From Deltaproteobacteria bacterium (GTDB lineage Bacteria > Desulfobacterota > Desulfobacteria > Desulfobacterales > ETH-SRB1): a stretch of 15,057 nt of DNA. The DNA lies in NCBI GenBank assembly GCA_019314185.1, contig JAFCZU010000062.1:1-15057 (forward strand), written 5' to 3'. Position 1 is the stretch's first letter. Each line of letters starts with the position of its first letter. The notes beneath the pieces were generated by a model. It was not told where the DNA came from and did no database searches. It was given only the letters and a program-made list of their open reading frames with translations. The position numbers were made by a program, and so were the translations under genes. Positions 7,572-15,057 of the stretch are shown piece by piece.

Positions 7572-7624
7572 AGAATTAATATTTTTACAATTTCTTCGAG
7601 TTCTTCATGGTGAACATAGCAAGG

Positions 7625-9163
7625 TCACAACGCTTCCAGCGGAATTACCGGATGAGCTTTTAAGTATTCCAGTCTGTTCAATCCGTTAATATAAGCCTTT
7701 GCGCTGGCAGTAATAATGTCGGGGTCAGCCCCTCTGCCAAGAGAAATAAGCCCGTCTTCATTTAAGCGCACCGTTACCTCACCCTGTGCGTCTGTACCGC
7801 CGGTCAGAGCGCTTACTGAAAACCTTAAGAGTTCAGACCTCGTCCCTGTGAGTTTTGCTATTGTATTAAAAGCAGCATCAATCGGACCGTTTCCATAGCC
7901 GGCATCCTGCACAGACCTGCCATTTATCGTGAGCTTAACACTCGCCATGGGAAAAACCGTTGTCCCGCTTATTACATGCAAATATTCCAGGCAGAAAATG
8001 TCAGTGGTACGAAGGATACCTTCCGTGACAATAACTTCAAGATCCTCATCAGTAATGGTCTTTTTCTTATCAGCAAGCTCCTTGAATTTTGTAAAAATGA
8101 GTTGTAATTCTTCGTCCGAAAGATCGTACCCCAGTTCCTTTAAATGTGAACGCAGGGCGTGCCTTCCTGAATGTTTACCCAACACAAGCTTGCTGGCGCT
8201 GAGACCTATGGTATCAGGTTTCATAATCTCATATGTCATGGGGTTTTTCAACATCCCGTCCTGATGAATACCTGCTTCATGTGCAAATGCATTGGCCCCA
8301 ACAACAGCCTTGTTCGGTTGCACAATAATTCCTGTTATCATGCTTACAAGCCGGCTTGTCGGATAAATCTGCTCGGTATTAATGTTGGTTGATAACGGAA
8401 TATAATTGGGTCTCGTATGCAAAGCCATTACTATCTCTTCAAGAGATGTATTCCCGGCTCTTTCTCCGATGCCATTTATTGTAACTTCAGCCTGTCTTGC
8501 TCCGACGCTTATTGCCGCAAGTGTATTGGCTGTGGCGAGGCCAAGATCATTATGGCAGTGTATGCTCACAACTGCTTTATGAATATTGGGTGTATGTGCC
8601 ATAACATATTTAACAAGATCCGAAAATTCCTGTGGAATGGCATAGCCTACTGTGTCAGGAATATTAATGGTTGTAACGCCCGACTCTATTACGGCCTCAA
8701 AAATCCTGCACAGGAAATCACGATCACTCCTTGATGCATCTTCTGCGGAAAACTCTATACTGTCGGTAAAAGATTTGGCATATTTTACCGCTTCAACCGC
8801 CTTTTTTAAGACTTCAGCCCTTGTCATTTTCAGCTTGTAATCCATGTGGATATCTGAGGTAGCAATAAAAGTATGAATTCGCGGTTTGGCTGCATTATTG
8901 ATAGCGCCCCAGGCGCACTCAATATCCTTTTTTGAAGTTCGTGCAAGCGCTGTAACTTCTGTGTTTTTCAACTTGCCGGCTATACTGGAAACAGCTTCAA
9001 AATCTCCGTCAGATGCAGCTGGAAATCCTGCCTCCAGCACATCCACACCAAGTTTTTCCAATTGCACTGCAATCCGCAGCTTTTCTGCGGCATTCATGCT
9101 GGCTCCGGGAGACTGCTCACCATCTCTTAAAGTAGTGTCAAATATTATTACTTTTTCATTCAT
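7625..9163 (-). CDS. leuA: 2-isopropylmalate synthase
   Basis: Condenses acetyl-CoA with 2-ketoisovalerate, the committed step of leucine synthesis. The 512 residues match the standard bacterial length. The N-terminal HMGL-type TIM barrel begins with [12 protein letters not shown] at 9-20, which contributes the metal ligand. HCHND is at 202-206 and NGIGERAGN near 229-237. Residues from about 390 form the regulatory LeuA dimer domain, which in the family binds leucine for feedback control. The ATG has GGAG seven bases upstream. It is the last gene of the ilvB-ilvN-ilvC-cimA-leuA series, 187 bp after cimA, a gap dominated by an 8-bp tandem array. The EQSPG motif and its neighbour CimA separate the roles of these two related enzymes. 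Confidence 0.96.
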   Translation of the reverse strand: MNEKVIIFDTTLRDGEQSPGASMNAAEKLRIAVQLEKLGVDVLEAGFPAASDGDFEAVSSIAGKLKNTEVTALARTSKKDIECAWGAINNAAKPRIHTFIATSDIHMDYKLKMTRAEVLKKAVEAVKYAKSFTDSIEFSAEDASRSDRDFLCRIFEAVIESGVTTINIPDTVGYAIPQEFSDLVKYVMAHTPNIHKAVVSIHCHNDLGLATANTLAAISVGARQAEVTINGIGERAGNTSLEEIVMALHTRPNYIPLSTNINTEQIYPTSRLVSMITGIIVQPNKAVVGANAFAHEAGIHQDGMLKNPMTYEIMKPDTIGLSASKLVLGKHSGRHALRSHLKELGYDLSDEELQLIFTKFKELADKKKTITDEDLEVIVTEGILRTTDIFCLEYLHVISGTTVFPMASVKLTINGRSVQDAGYGNGPIDAAFNTIAKLTGTRSELLRFSVSALTGGTDAQGEVTVRLNEDGLISLGRGADPDIITASAKAYINGLNRLEYLKAHPVIPLEAL

Positions 9164-9185
9164 AATTTTGCTCCATTATAATTTG

Positions 9186-9220
9186 GTCGAGTAGTCAAGT
9201 AGGAAAATAGTCGAGTAGGG
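9186..9220. repeat. Inverted copies of the CGACTACT unit
   Basis: GTCGAGTAGTC (9186-9196) and AGTCGAGTAG (9209-9218) are reverse complements of units in the array at 9228-9371. A transcript or single strand could therefore fold back on the array. They lie only some 20-55 bp upstream of the leuA start codon on the minus strand. Confidence 0.75.
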
Positions 9221-9227
9221 AAACATT

Positions 9228-9371
9228 CGACCACTCGACCACTCGACCACTCGACCACTCGACTACTCGACCACTCGACTACTCGACTACTCGACTACTC
9301 GACCACTCGACCACTCGACTACTCGACTACTCGACCACTCGACTACTCGACTACTCGACTACTCGACTACT
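9228..9371. repeat. 18-copy, 8-bp tandem array (CGACYACT)
   Basis: Eighteen uninterrupted 8-bp units, 8 of CGACCACT and 10 of CGACTACT, with no other variation. The right end lies inside cimA. Read on the minus strand (GTAGTCGA), it encodes the last residues of CimA and its TAG stop at 9351-9353. Repeats this regular are slippage-prone, so copy number probably varies between strains. Confidence 0.96.
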
Positions 9372-10982
9372 TCCCAATGCTTTTCCCCGTTCCTTGGCCA
9401 GCTTATATTGAAAGCTGTCTGCCAGCGCCTGCCAGCTCGCCTCAATAATATCTTCTGAAGCGCCGATTGTACTCCAGATGTCATCTTCGTCTCTTGACTC
9501 TATTAAAACCCTTACCTTTGCAGCGGTTCCTTTCCCGCCATCTATTACCCGCACCTTGAAATCAACAAGACGCATGGAATCCAGATCGGTTACATAAAAT
9601 TTCTCCAGGACCTTGCGCAGAGCATTGTCTAAAGCGCCGACCGGCCCACGTCCTTCAGCCGCGGTAATTTCTTCCTTATCGCCGACAGAGATCTTGATTG
9701 TAGCATAAGACGAACATGGACAATCTTCTTCCTTTTCAATGTGAACTCTAAAAGATTTAAGCTCAAACAACGGGTTGAACTGCTTTGTAAATTTTTCCAT
9801 CAGGATCTTGAACGAGCCGTCAGCCGCTTCAAACTGATAACCCTGCTCCTCCAGACGCTTTATTTCTGAAACGATCTTGCGGCTGTCAAAGCCATTTCCC
9901 TTAAGATCAATTCCCAGTTCTTTAGCCTTGTATTCTATATTGCTCTTGCCGGAAAGATCAGATATCAGAACACGGCGCTTGTTCCCCACATATTCAGGAT
10001 CCATATGTTCGTATGCCCCGGGAACCTTCATAATAGCGCTTACATGAATACCGCCCTTGTGGGCAAAAGCGCTTTTGCCCACAAAAGGCCTGGCATTTAA
10101 CGGAATCATATTTGCTGTCTCGCTGACAAACCTGGAAAGCCTTTTTAGTTTTGAGAGGTTCTCTCTTGAAATACACGGACAATCCATTTTTATACAAAGA
10201 ATCGGTATAATTGAGGTAAGGTCCGCATTACCGCATCTTTCTCCATATCCATTGACAGTTCCCTGAACCATAACAGCGCCTGCGCGTATCGCTGACAGGG
10301 AATTGGCCACAGCCATGCCGCAATCGTTATGTGTATGAATCCCGATTTTAAACGGCAGGTCATCTGTTTTTGCAGCCTGTTTTTCAGCGATGCTTTTTCG
10401 CACATTGTTTGTGATGGATTCTATTTCAAATGGCAGGCTGCCCCCGTTTGTGTCACAGAGAACAATAGTGTCTGCTCCGCCTTCTATAGCTGCCATCAAG
10501 GTTTGCAATGCATAGTCCGGGTTTTTCTTGTACCCGTCAAAAAAATGCTCGGCATCGTAGATAACTTCACGATCATTCTTCTTCAGATACTCAACAGAGT
10601 CGCATATCATTGCGAGATTCTCTTTCAAAGTATTTCCCATAACCTGCTCGACATGAAGATCCCAGGTCTTTCCAAAGATTGTGACAGCGGGAGCGCCGCT
10701 CTTAAGAAGCGCATTTAAGTTGGGATCATCACCAGGTTTAATTCCGAGCTTGCGAGTTGCGCCGAATGCGACAAGACGGGCATTTTGGAATTTAATACTT
10801 TTCGCCAGCTCAAAAAAACGCTCATCCCTGGGATTGGAACCAGGCCAGCCGCCCTCTATGTAATGTATCCCAAAATCATCAAGCTTCTCCGCAATTTTTA
10901 TCATTTCTTCAGCGCTGAAACTGATGTTTTCTCCCTGGGCTCCGTCTCTTAAGGTTGTATCATATAAAAGTATTGATTCCAT
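9351..10982 (-). CDS. cimA: (R)-citramalate synthase, CimA type
   Basis: A LeuA-related enzyme that condenses pyruvate with acetyl-CoA to citramalate, giving 2-ketobutyrate for isoleucine without threonine deaminase. I choose the ATG at 10982 (543 residues), which has GGAG nine bases upstream; a TTG at 10997 would add five residues. DTTLRDGAQG at 8-17 is the CimA form of the barrel motif, unlike the EQSPG of LeuA. HTHND is at 216-220, NGYGERCGN follows, and a C-terminal regulatory domain runs from about residue 390. The overall pattern (EGGWPGSNPRD, FGKTWDLHVEQVMG) is that of the long citramalate synthases, not homocitrate synthase. The extreme C-terminus (SRVVE and stop) is encoded by the 8-bp array. 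It lies between ilvC and leuA, which supports the pathway assignment. Confidence 0.92.
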   Translation of the reverse strand: MESILLYDTTLRDGAQGENISFSAEEMIKIAEKLDDFGIHYIEGGWPGSNPRDERFFELAKSIKFQNARLVAFGATRKLGIKPGDDPNLNALLKSGAPAVTIFGKTWDLHVEQVMGNTLKENLAMICDSVEYLKKNDREVIYDAEHFFDGYKKNPDYALQTLMAAIEGGADTIVLCDTNGGSLPFEIESITNNVRKSIAEKQAAKTDDLPFKIGIHTHNDCGMAVANSLSAIRAGAVMVQGTVNGYGERCGNADLTSIIPILCIKMDCPCISRENLSKLKRLSRFVSETANMIPLNARPFVGKSAFAHKGGIHVSAIMKVPGAYEHMDPEYVGNKRRVLISDLSGKSNIEYKAKELGIDLKGNGFDSRKIVSEIKRLEEQGYQFEAADGSFKILMEKFTKQFNPLFELKSFRVHIEKEEDCPCSSYATIKISVGDKEEITAAEGRGPVGALDNALRKVLEKFYVTDLDSMRLVDFKVRVIDGGKGTAAKVRVLIESRDEDDIWSTIGASEDIIEASWQALADSFQYKLAKERGKALGSSRVVE

Positions 10983-11000
10983 AACCTGGGTCTCCAATTA

Positions 11001-11094
11001 TAGAGGATTAAAAGAAAAAAGGATTTGAATCTTTGACGAAAAGCATATGGAACCGAATGTGAACAAACATTTAATCCTCTAATCCTCTAATCCT
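11001..11094. repeat. 12-bp inverted repeat with TAATCCTC tandem units
   Basis: TAGAGGATTAAA (11001-11012) and TTTAATCCTCTA (11070-11081) are a perfect 12-bp inverted repeat. The right arm lies within 2.9 tandem copies of TAATCCTC (11072-11094). They occupy most of the gap between ilvC and cimA. The array starts a few bases past the ilvC stop, and the left arm lies just upstream of the cimA ribosome binding site. No U-run follows the hairpin in the transcribed direction, so it is not a typical terminator. Confidence 0.85.
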
Positions 11095-11098
11095 TTTT

Positions 11099-12144
11099 TT
11101 ATTTTTTGCGCTTTTCGGGTCTTAAAGAACGAACCGCTGCGCCGGCTCGCCACATTTCAGAGTTTTTAATTACATCAAGCTCCTTTTGCAGTTTCTCCCG
11201 GTAATCCGGTGCGTTGTTAACATCAAGAACTCTTTTTGTTTCTTTGCCGGACCTGACACTTTCATACAGATCGTCAAAAACAGGCGCCACAGCATCACGA
11301 AACTTTGGCGCCCAGTCTAATGCGCCTCTCTGAGCCGTTGTGCTGCAGTTTGAAAACATCCAGTCCATACCATTTTCAGCTACAAGCCTGATCAAACTCT
11401 GGGTAAGCTCCTCTACCGTCTCGTTAAATGATTCGCTCGGGCTATGACCTTGTTTACGAAGAAGGCTGTATTGTGCTTCCATTACTCCTGAAAGACACCC
11501 CATAAGCACGCCGCGTTCTCCGGTAAGGTCACTGTAAACTTCTTTTTCAAATGTTGTGGAAAAAAGATAGCCTGAACCTATTACAATTCCAAGAGCAAGA
11601 GTCCTTTCTTTTGCTTTGCCCGTATAATCCTGATGTACGGCAAAACTAGAATTGATACCGCTGCCGGCCAGAAAGTTGGTTCGTACTGTACGGCCTGAAC
11701 CTTTTGGAGCAACCAGAATAACATCAACATTATCCGGCGGCACAATATTGGTCTGGTCTTTATAGAAAATCCATGTGAAAAATAGAGCGCGTCACCCTCA
11801 TTTAAACATTTTTTTATCTCCGGCCATGTTTCTGTCTGGCCAGCATCAGAAAGCAGGAACTGAATAATTGTCCCTTTTTTTGCTGCTTCCTCAAGAGGAA
11901 AGAGGGTTTCGCCGGGAATAAAACCGTCTGCAACAGCATGATCCCACGACGCACCACCTTCACGCTGACCCACTATAACCCTGATACCGTTATCCCTCAT
12001 ATTTAAAGCCTGTCCAGGGCCCTGAACTCCGTAACCAAGAACGACAACTGTTTCATCTTTAAGCACTTCCCTGGCTTTCTCAAGAGAAAATTCTTCAGAT
12101 GTAATTACTTCTTCAACAACCCCGCCAAAATCGATATCTGCCAT
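11099..12144 (-). pseudogene. ilvC: Ketol-acid reductoisomerase, split by a frameshift
   Basis: KARI converts acetolactate and acetohydroxybutyrate to dihydroxy acids with NADPH and Mg2+, in valine, leucine and isoleucine synthesis. The first frame, from the ATG at 12144 with a GGGGGA ribosome binding site, gives 128 good residues: the Rossmann motif GYGVQG at 37-42, then GQR at 59-61, ending YFSHGFSI. It then runs into nonsense (KTRPILCRR). The correct sequence resumes one frame over at about 11764 with YKDQTNIVPPDNVD and VILVAPKGSG. It continues through the C-terminal knotted domain (GSGINSSFAVHQDYTGKAKER, EVYSDLTGERGVLMG) to the TAA at 11099-11101. The break lies at 11756-11766. Both halves are otherwise intact and well conserved, so this is a very recent mutation or a sequence error. 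Confidence 0.93.
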
Positions 12145-12204
12145 TTTATTCCCCCAATTTATAATTATATGTTTAGTAAACTTTTAGCCTTATGTAAAAA
12201 AAAC

Positions 12205-12350
12205 GTAACTATTCAGCCACCAAGTCGCGAAGATTATAATATAATTTTAATCTCTTATATGCTGTATACGCCGTACCTGTAACGTTTTTTCTCTTTTTGA
12301 TAACCCTTTAAAATTAAAGTCCTTTTGTGACTTAGTGGCTGAATGGTTAC
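12205..12350. repeat. GTAACTATTCAG-ended palindromic element, copy B
   Basis: The left end GTAACTATTCAGCCACCAAG (12205-12224) and the right end CTTAGTGGCTGAATGGTTAC (12331-12350) are near-perfect inverted repeats of about 25 bp. It is 146 bp long against 109 bp for copy A at 4208, with the size difference in the left-centre. It lies in the 320-bp gap between ilvN and ilvC. The rest of the gap is AT-rich and holds nothing I can name. Confidence 0.8.
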
Positions 12351-12464
12351 AAAAAAACTTGCAACTGTTCATGGTTCAAAGGTTAACTGCTTTGCACTTT
12401 TCTTCATTTTTTTGCTTTTGTTTATCTCAAGTTCGTTTCCTGCCCGCTCATGCCTTGTTGAGGC

Positions 12465-12965
12465 TCAACATAACCCCTCGTTTGATTCCCGAAAAAGAGC
12501 TATACTACCTGTTTTTGCAATTTCCTTAATTCCTATCGGCTTTAGAAGATTCAAAATGGCTGTCATTTTTCCTTCATCTCCGGTAATCTCCAAGGTGTAA
12601 TGCTCCTGCCCGACATCAACTACTTTACATCTGAAAATATCGACAATTCTGAGAATTTCAGCCCGGTGTTCCGGCTTGGCCAGTACCTTGACAAGAGACA
12701 TTTCCCTTTGAACATAACTTGACCCTGTAAGTTCGTAAACCCTTATAATATTAATAAGTTTGTGAAGCTGCTTCACTATTTGCTCGACAACCGGTGTATC
12801 CGCCATGGTAACAAGGGTGATCCTGGACACCAGAGGATCCATGGTTTCAGCAACACAAAGACTTTCAATATTATAACCTCTGCCGCTAAATAATCCTACA
12901 ATCCTGGACAACACACCTGGTTGATTTTCAACGAGAATCGAAAGTATATGTTTTTGTTCATTCAT
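12465..12965 (-). CDS. ilvN: Acetolactate synthase, small (regulatory) subunit
   Basis: Regulatory partner of IlvB; in the family it raises AHAS activity and confers valine feedback inhibition. At 166 residues it has the normal length for the two-part small subunit. The N-terminal ACT domain (residues about 5-80) shows HILSILVENQPGVLSRIVGLF and RGYNIESL. A C-terminal ACT-like domain (about 83-158) begins at REMSLVKVL. The ATG has AAGGA eight bases upstream. It sits 91 bp after ilvB and 320 bp before ilvC, the widest gap in the cluster. It is named ilvN here; ilvH is the equally used synonym. Confidence 0.96.
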   Translation of the reverse strand: MNEQKHILSILVENQPGVLSRIVGLFSGRGYNIESLCVAETMDPLVSRITLVTMADTPVVEQIVKQLHKLINIIRVYELTGSSYVQREMSLVKVLAKPEHRAEILRIVDIFRCKVVDVGQEHYTLEITGDEGKMTAILNLLKPIGIKEIAKTGSIALFRESNEGLC

Positions 12966-12979
12966 GATTTATATCCTTT

Positions 12980-13047
12980 TTCAGGGTTCAGGGTTCAGGG
13001 TTCAGGGTTCAGAGGTTCTTTAACCGTTAAACACTAAACCTCTGAAC
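12980..13047. repeat. TTCAGGG tandem repeat with 11-bp inverted repeat
   Basis: Four perfect TTCAGGG heptamers (12980-13007) are followed by a partial unit. Overlapping the right edge, GTTCAGAGGTT (13007-13017) pairs perfectly with AACCTCTGAAC (13037-13047) across a 19-base loop. The block fills the gap between ilvB and ilvN and ends 14 bp from the ilvN start codon. No T-run follows it, so a terminator is unlikely. Confidence 0.88.
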
Positions 13048-13056
13048 AAAGTTTTG

Positions 13057-14742
13057 CTAAGCCAGAAGCATTTCCGTTATAGCCGCTCCTGCCGGCACCA
13101 TTGGATAAACACATTCTTCCCTCTCGACCATAAATTCCATAATTACTGTTTTAGACGAAGAAAGACCTTTTCTCAGCACCGATTCAACCTCTTCAGGCTT
13201 TGTAGCCCTTAAACCAACAGCTCCGTAGGCCTCTGCCAGTTTTATAAAGTCAGGAGCATGCTCCATGTTTGTACCGGAATAACGCTTGTCGTAAAACAAC
13301 TCCTGCCACTGTCTGACCATGCCAAGATACTGGTTGTTCAGAATAACAATCTTTATCGGAAGCCCATATTGCCCGGCAGTTGCCATTTCCTGTATGTTCA
13401 TCTGAATGCTGCCATCTCCGGCAATATCCACTACAAGCTTATCCGGGAAGGCTAATTGGGCTCCAATCGCCGCAGGAAGTCCAAAACCCATTACACCCAA
13501 ACCACCGGAAGTAATAAAATGATTGGGTTTTTTAAAATGATAATACTGGGCCGCCCACATCTGGTTTTGTCCCACTTCGGTTGTTATAATGGCTTCGCCT
13601 TTTGTCAGTTCATAAAGTTTTTCAACAACATATTGCGGCTTGATAATATTTTTCTGGTTATATGCAAGAAGAGTCGTGCTTTTCCACTTCTCTATCTGAT
13701 CAAACCATTTCTTTCTCTTTGTCTTGAGGCCACCCAATTCCTCCTTATCTAAAAGCTTGTTAATAAGCCCGATGGTGACCTTGCAATCACCTACAACAGG
13801 AACGTTAACAGGAATATTCTTGCGTATTGATGTCGGATCAATATCAATATGCACAATTTTTGCGTTTGGAGCGAATGTATCTGTTTTTCCTGTAACACGG
13901 TCGTCAAAACGGACCCCGACAGCAACAATAAGATCGCAGTCCCCTGTACACATGTTTGCCCTGTATGTGCCATGCATGCCGACCATGCCGAGCCACAAAG
14001 GATCCGTGCCCGGAAATACTCCAAGCCCCATTAAAGAGCTTGTCACAGGAATCTGCGTTTTATGTGCTAATTCAGTAAGTTCTTTTGAACCCTTTGAAAG
14101 AACAACCCCGCCGCCTGCAAAAATAATCGGCTTTTTAGCATTTTTTATAAGTTTTACCGCCTTGTGTAACTGTTTCATGTTCGGGCTGTAGGTAGGATTG
14201 TATGATCTCAGATTAATTTTTTTTGGCGCCTTGTAAGTTATTTTTGTGTTTGACACATCTTTTGGGATATCAATCAACACAGGCCCTGGACGACCGGATG
14301 CAGCGATAATAAAAGCCTCTTTAATAATTCTTGCAAGATCCTCTGTACGTTTAACAAGGTAGTTGTGCTTGGTACATGGCCTTGTTATTCCGACAATATC
14401 CACCTCCTGAAAAGCATCGTTGCCGATAAGCTGAGTCGGAACCTGGCCGGTAAATATAACCATAGGAATAGAATCCATATAAGCGCATGCAATTCCTGTC
14501 ACCGTATTGGTGGCTCCAGGACCAGAGGTTACCAGACACACCCCCACCTTGCCGCTGGCTCTTGCATAACCATCCGCTGCATGAACCGCCCCCTGCTCAT
14601 GGCGAACAAGTATATGCTTTATGTCTGTTTTAGCAAGTTCATCATAAATATCTATAACCACACCACCTGGAAATCCAAAAATCGTGTCAACACCTTCTTC
14701 TTTGAGCATCTTCATAAGGATCTGTGCGCCTGTTAGTTTCAT
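13057..14742 (-). CDS. ilvB: Acetolactate synthase, large (catalytic) subunit
   Basis: ThDP-dependent enzyme that joins two pyruvates to acetolactate, or pyruvate with 2-ketobutyrate to acetohydroxybutyrate, opening the branched-chain pathway. At 561 residues it is standard length. The catalytic glutamate is Glu49 in VRHEQGAVHAADGYAR. The FAD-binding middle domain is present (about 190-330). The ThDP/Mg2+ motif runs from GDGS at 442 to the Asn pair at 469-470. The ATG has AAGGA seven bases upstream. It is the first gene of the minus-strand cluster and forms the holoenzyme with IlvN just downstream. It ends in TAG, showing TAG is an ordinary stop here. I found no leader peptide rich in branched-chain residues upstream. 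Confidence 0.97.
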   Translation of the reverse strand: MKLTGAQILMKMLKEEGVDTIFGFPGGVVIDIYDELAKTDIKHILVRHEQGAVHAADGYARASGKVGVCLVTSGPGATNTVTGIACAYMDSIPMVIFTGQVPTQLIGNDAFQEVDIVGITRPCTKHNYLVKRTEDLARIIKEAFIIAASGRPGPVLIDIPKDVSNTKITYKAPKKINLRSYNPTYSPNMKQLHKAVKLIKNAKKPIIFAGGGVVLSKGSKELTELAHKTQIPVTSSLMGLGVFPGTDPLWLGMVGMHGTYRANMCTGDCDLIVAVGVRFDDRVTGKTDTFAPNAKIVHIDIDPTSIRKNIPVNVPVVGDCKVTIGLINKLLDKEELGGLKTKRKKWFDQIEKWKSTTLLAYNQKNIIKPQYVVEKLYELTKGEAIITTEVGQNQMWAAQYYHFKKPNHFITSGGLGVMGFGLPAAIGAQLAFPDKLVVDIAGDGSIQMNIQEMATAGQYGLPIKIVILNNQYLGMVRQWQELFYDKRYSGTNMEHAPDFIKLAEAYGAVGLRATKPEEVESVLRKGLSSSKTVIMEFMVEREECVYPMVPAGAAITEMLLA

Positions 14743-14786
14743 GATAAATTCCTTTTGCTGGTTTCTCGTTACTGGTTATAAACGCG

Positions 14787-14832
14787 CTAAAATTAAAATT
14801 GGCTGCGCTGAAAACGCATTTCTTAATTTTAG
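14787..14832. repeat. 10-bp inverted repeat upstream of ilvB
   Basis: CTAAAATTAA (14787-14796) and TTAATTTTAG (14823-14832) are perfect reverse complements separated by 26 bases, about 45 bp before the ilvB start. It could be a leader hairpin or an operator. The sequence alone does not decide, and I could not place a convincing promoter. Confidence 0.45.
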
Positions 14833-14847
14833 ACTTGCTTGTTATAT

Positions 14848-15018
14848 ACTCAAGCTTCGCGCCCTTTAATTTAGCCAAAGCGTTAGACGGCAAGGGTTAA
14901 AAATAAATTTTAAACCGAAATATACTGCCTGTGGTTTTTACAACGGCGCCAATCAATCAGTATAAGATTACCCTTACCGTCTTTATGTTGATAGAAATCA
15001 AGGATGCAAAACTTGAGT
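14848..15018. repeat. AACTCAAG-ended palindromic element, copy 2
   Basis: An imperfect palindrome of about 171 bp. The left end ACTCAAGCTTCGCGCCC is mirrored by the right end (..GCAAAACTTGAGT), and GACGGCAAGGGT is mirrored by ACCCTTACCGTC further in. It is in the same orientation as copy 1 at 7413. The segment before ACCCTTACCGTC is about 15 bases longer and unrelated in sequence. It lies directly upstream of ilvB, so the two copies bracket the five-gene cluster. No coding frame is apparent. The remaining bases to the window end hold nothing recognisable. Confidence 0.8.
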
Positions 15019-15057
15019 TATATATCTTATCTCACTATCGCTCCCTCGCTGGCTGAT

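Noticed and set aside
9228..9371. CRISPR-like array
   Set aside because: Units are 8 bp with no spacers and only one variable base, so it is a simple tandem repeat. No cas genes are nearby.
11756..11766. Programmed ribosomal frameshift in ilvC
   Set aside because: No slippery heptamer or clear downstream structure, and the two frames appear to miss residues between them, which fits a deletion rather than recoding.
12351..12464. Terminator or small gene after ilvN
   Set aside because: GTTGAG-G-CTCAAC at the ilvN stop is only a 6-bp stem without a usable loop or T-run, and the rest is AT-rich sequence with short frames.
12980..13011. Telomere-like TTCAGGG repeat
   Set aside because: Only four units, inside a bacterial operon gap, with similar unrelated tandem units in neighbouring gaps.
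14687..14893. 68-residue minus-strand frame overlapping the ilvB start, as a possible leader peptide
   Set aside because: It has no run of Leu, Ile or Val codons and no attenuator-terminator after it. It is mostly the shadow of the ilvB N-terminus and leader.

Overview
The window looks like a chromosomal segment of a mesophilic Gram-negative bacterium, most likely a member of Desulfobacterota (former Deltaproteobacteria). The reasons are the combination of a GlnRS, a class 1B dihydroorotate dehydrogenase, a CimA-type citramalate synthase next to LeuA and IlvBNC, and a heavy load of palindromic intergenic repeats including a CACGAAG family. This placement is an inference from gene content and repeat style, not from a database search.

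Layout. 1-1200 is a repeat zone. It holds a strong bidirectional terminator, six REP-type palindromes, a CACGAAG-ended inverted-repeat element with an internal 32-bp tandem duplication, and an internally deleted REP-associated tyrosine transposase (RAYT) with a second copy of its 3' end nearby. 1216-2462 is a decayed, visibly more G+C-rich patch: a headless putative lipoprotein fragment runs into the C-terminal half of a CHAT (caspase-like) protein that carries an in-frame TAG. 2479-6005 (minus) holds two intact translation/RNA genes, glnS and a DEAD-box helicase with a DbpA-type RNA-binding domain, the latter with a recognisable sigma70 promoter. 6219-6419 holds the tail of a degraded GGDEF protein, followed by pyrD (class 1B) on the plus strand.

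7625-14742 (minus) is a branched-chain amino-acid cluster read right to left: ilvB, ilvN, ilvC, cimA, leuA. AHAS (IlvBN) and KARI (IlvC) serve valine, leucine and isoleucine. CimA makes citramalate from pyruvate and acetyl-CoA, which allows isoleucine synthesis without threonine deaminase. LeuA commits 2-ketoisovalerate to leucine. ilvD, leuBCD and ilvE are not in the window. As given, ilvC is split by a frameshift.

The most unusual signal is between the genes. Every gap of the branched-chain cluster carries its own palindromic or tandem-repeat structure: TTCAGGG x4, a GTAACTATTCAG-ended element, TAATCCTC repeats, and an 18-copy CGACYACT array that supplies the cimA stop codon. Two direct copies of a roughly 160-170 bp imperfect palindrome bracket the whole cluster. 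I see no CRISPR array, no tRNA or rRNA gene, and no complete novel system. The leads worth following are the repeat families and the RAYT/CHAT remnants.
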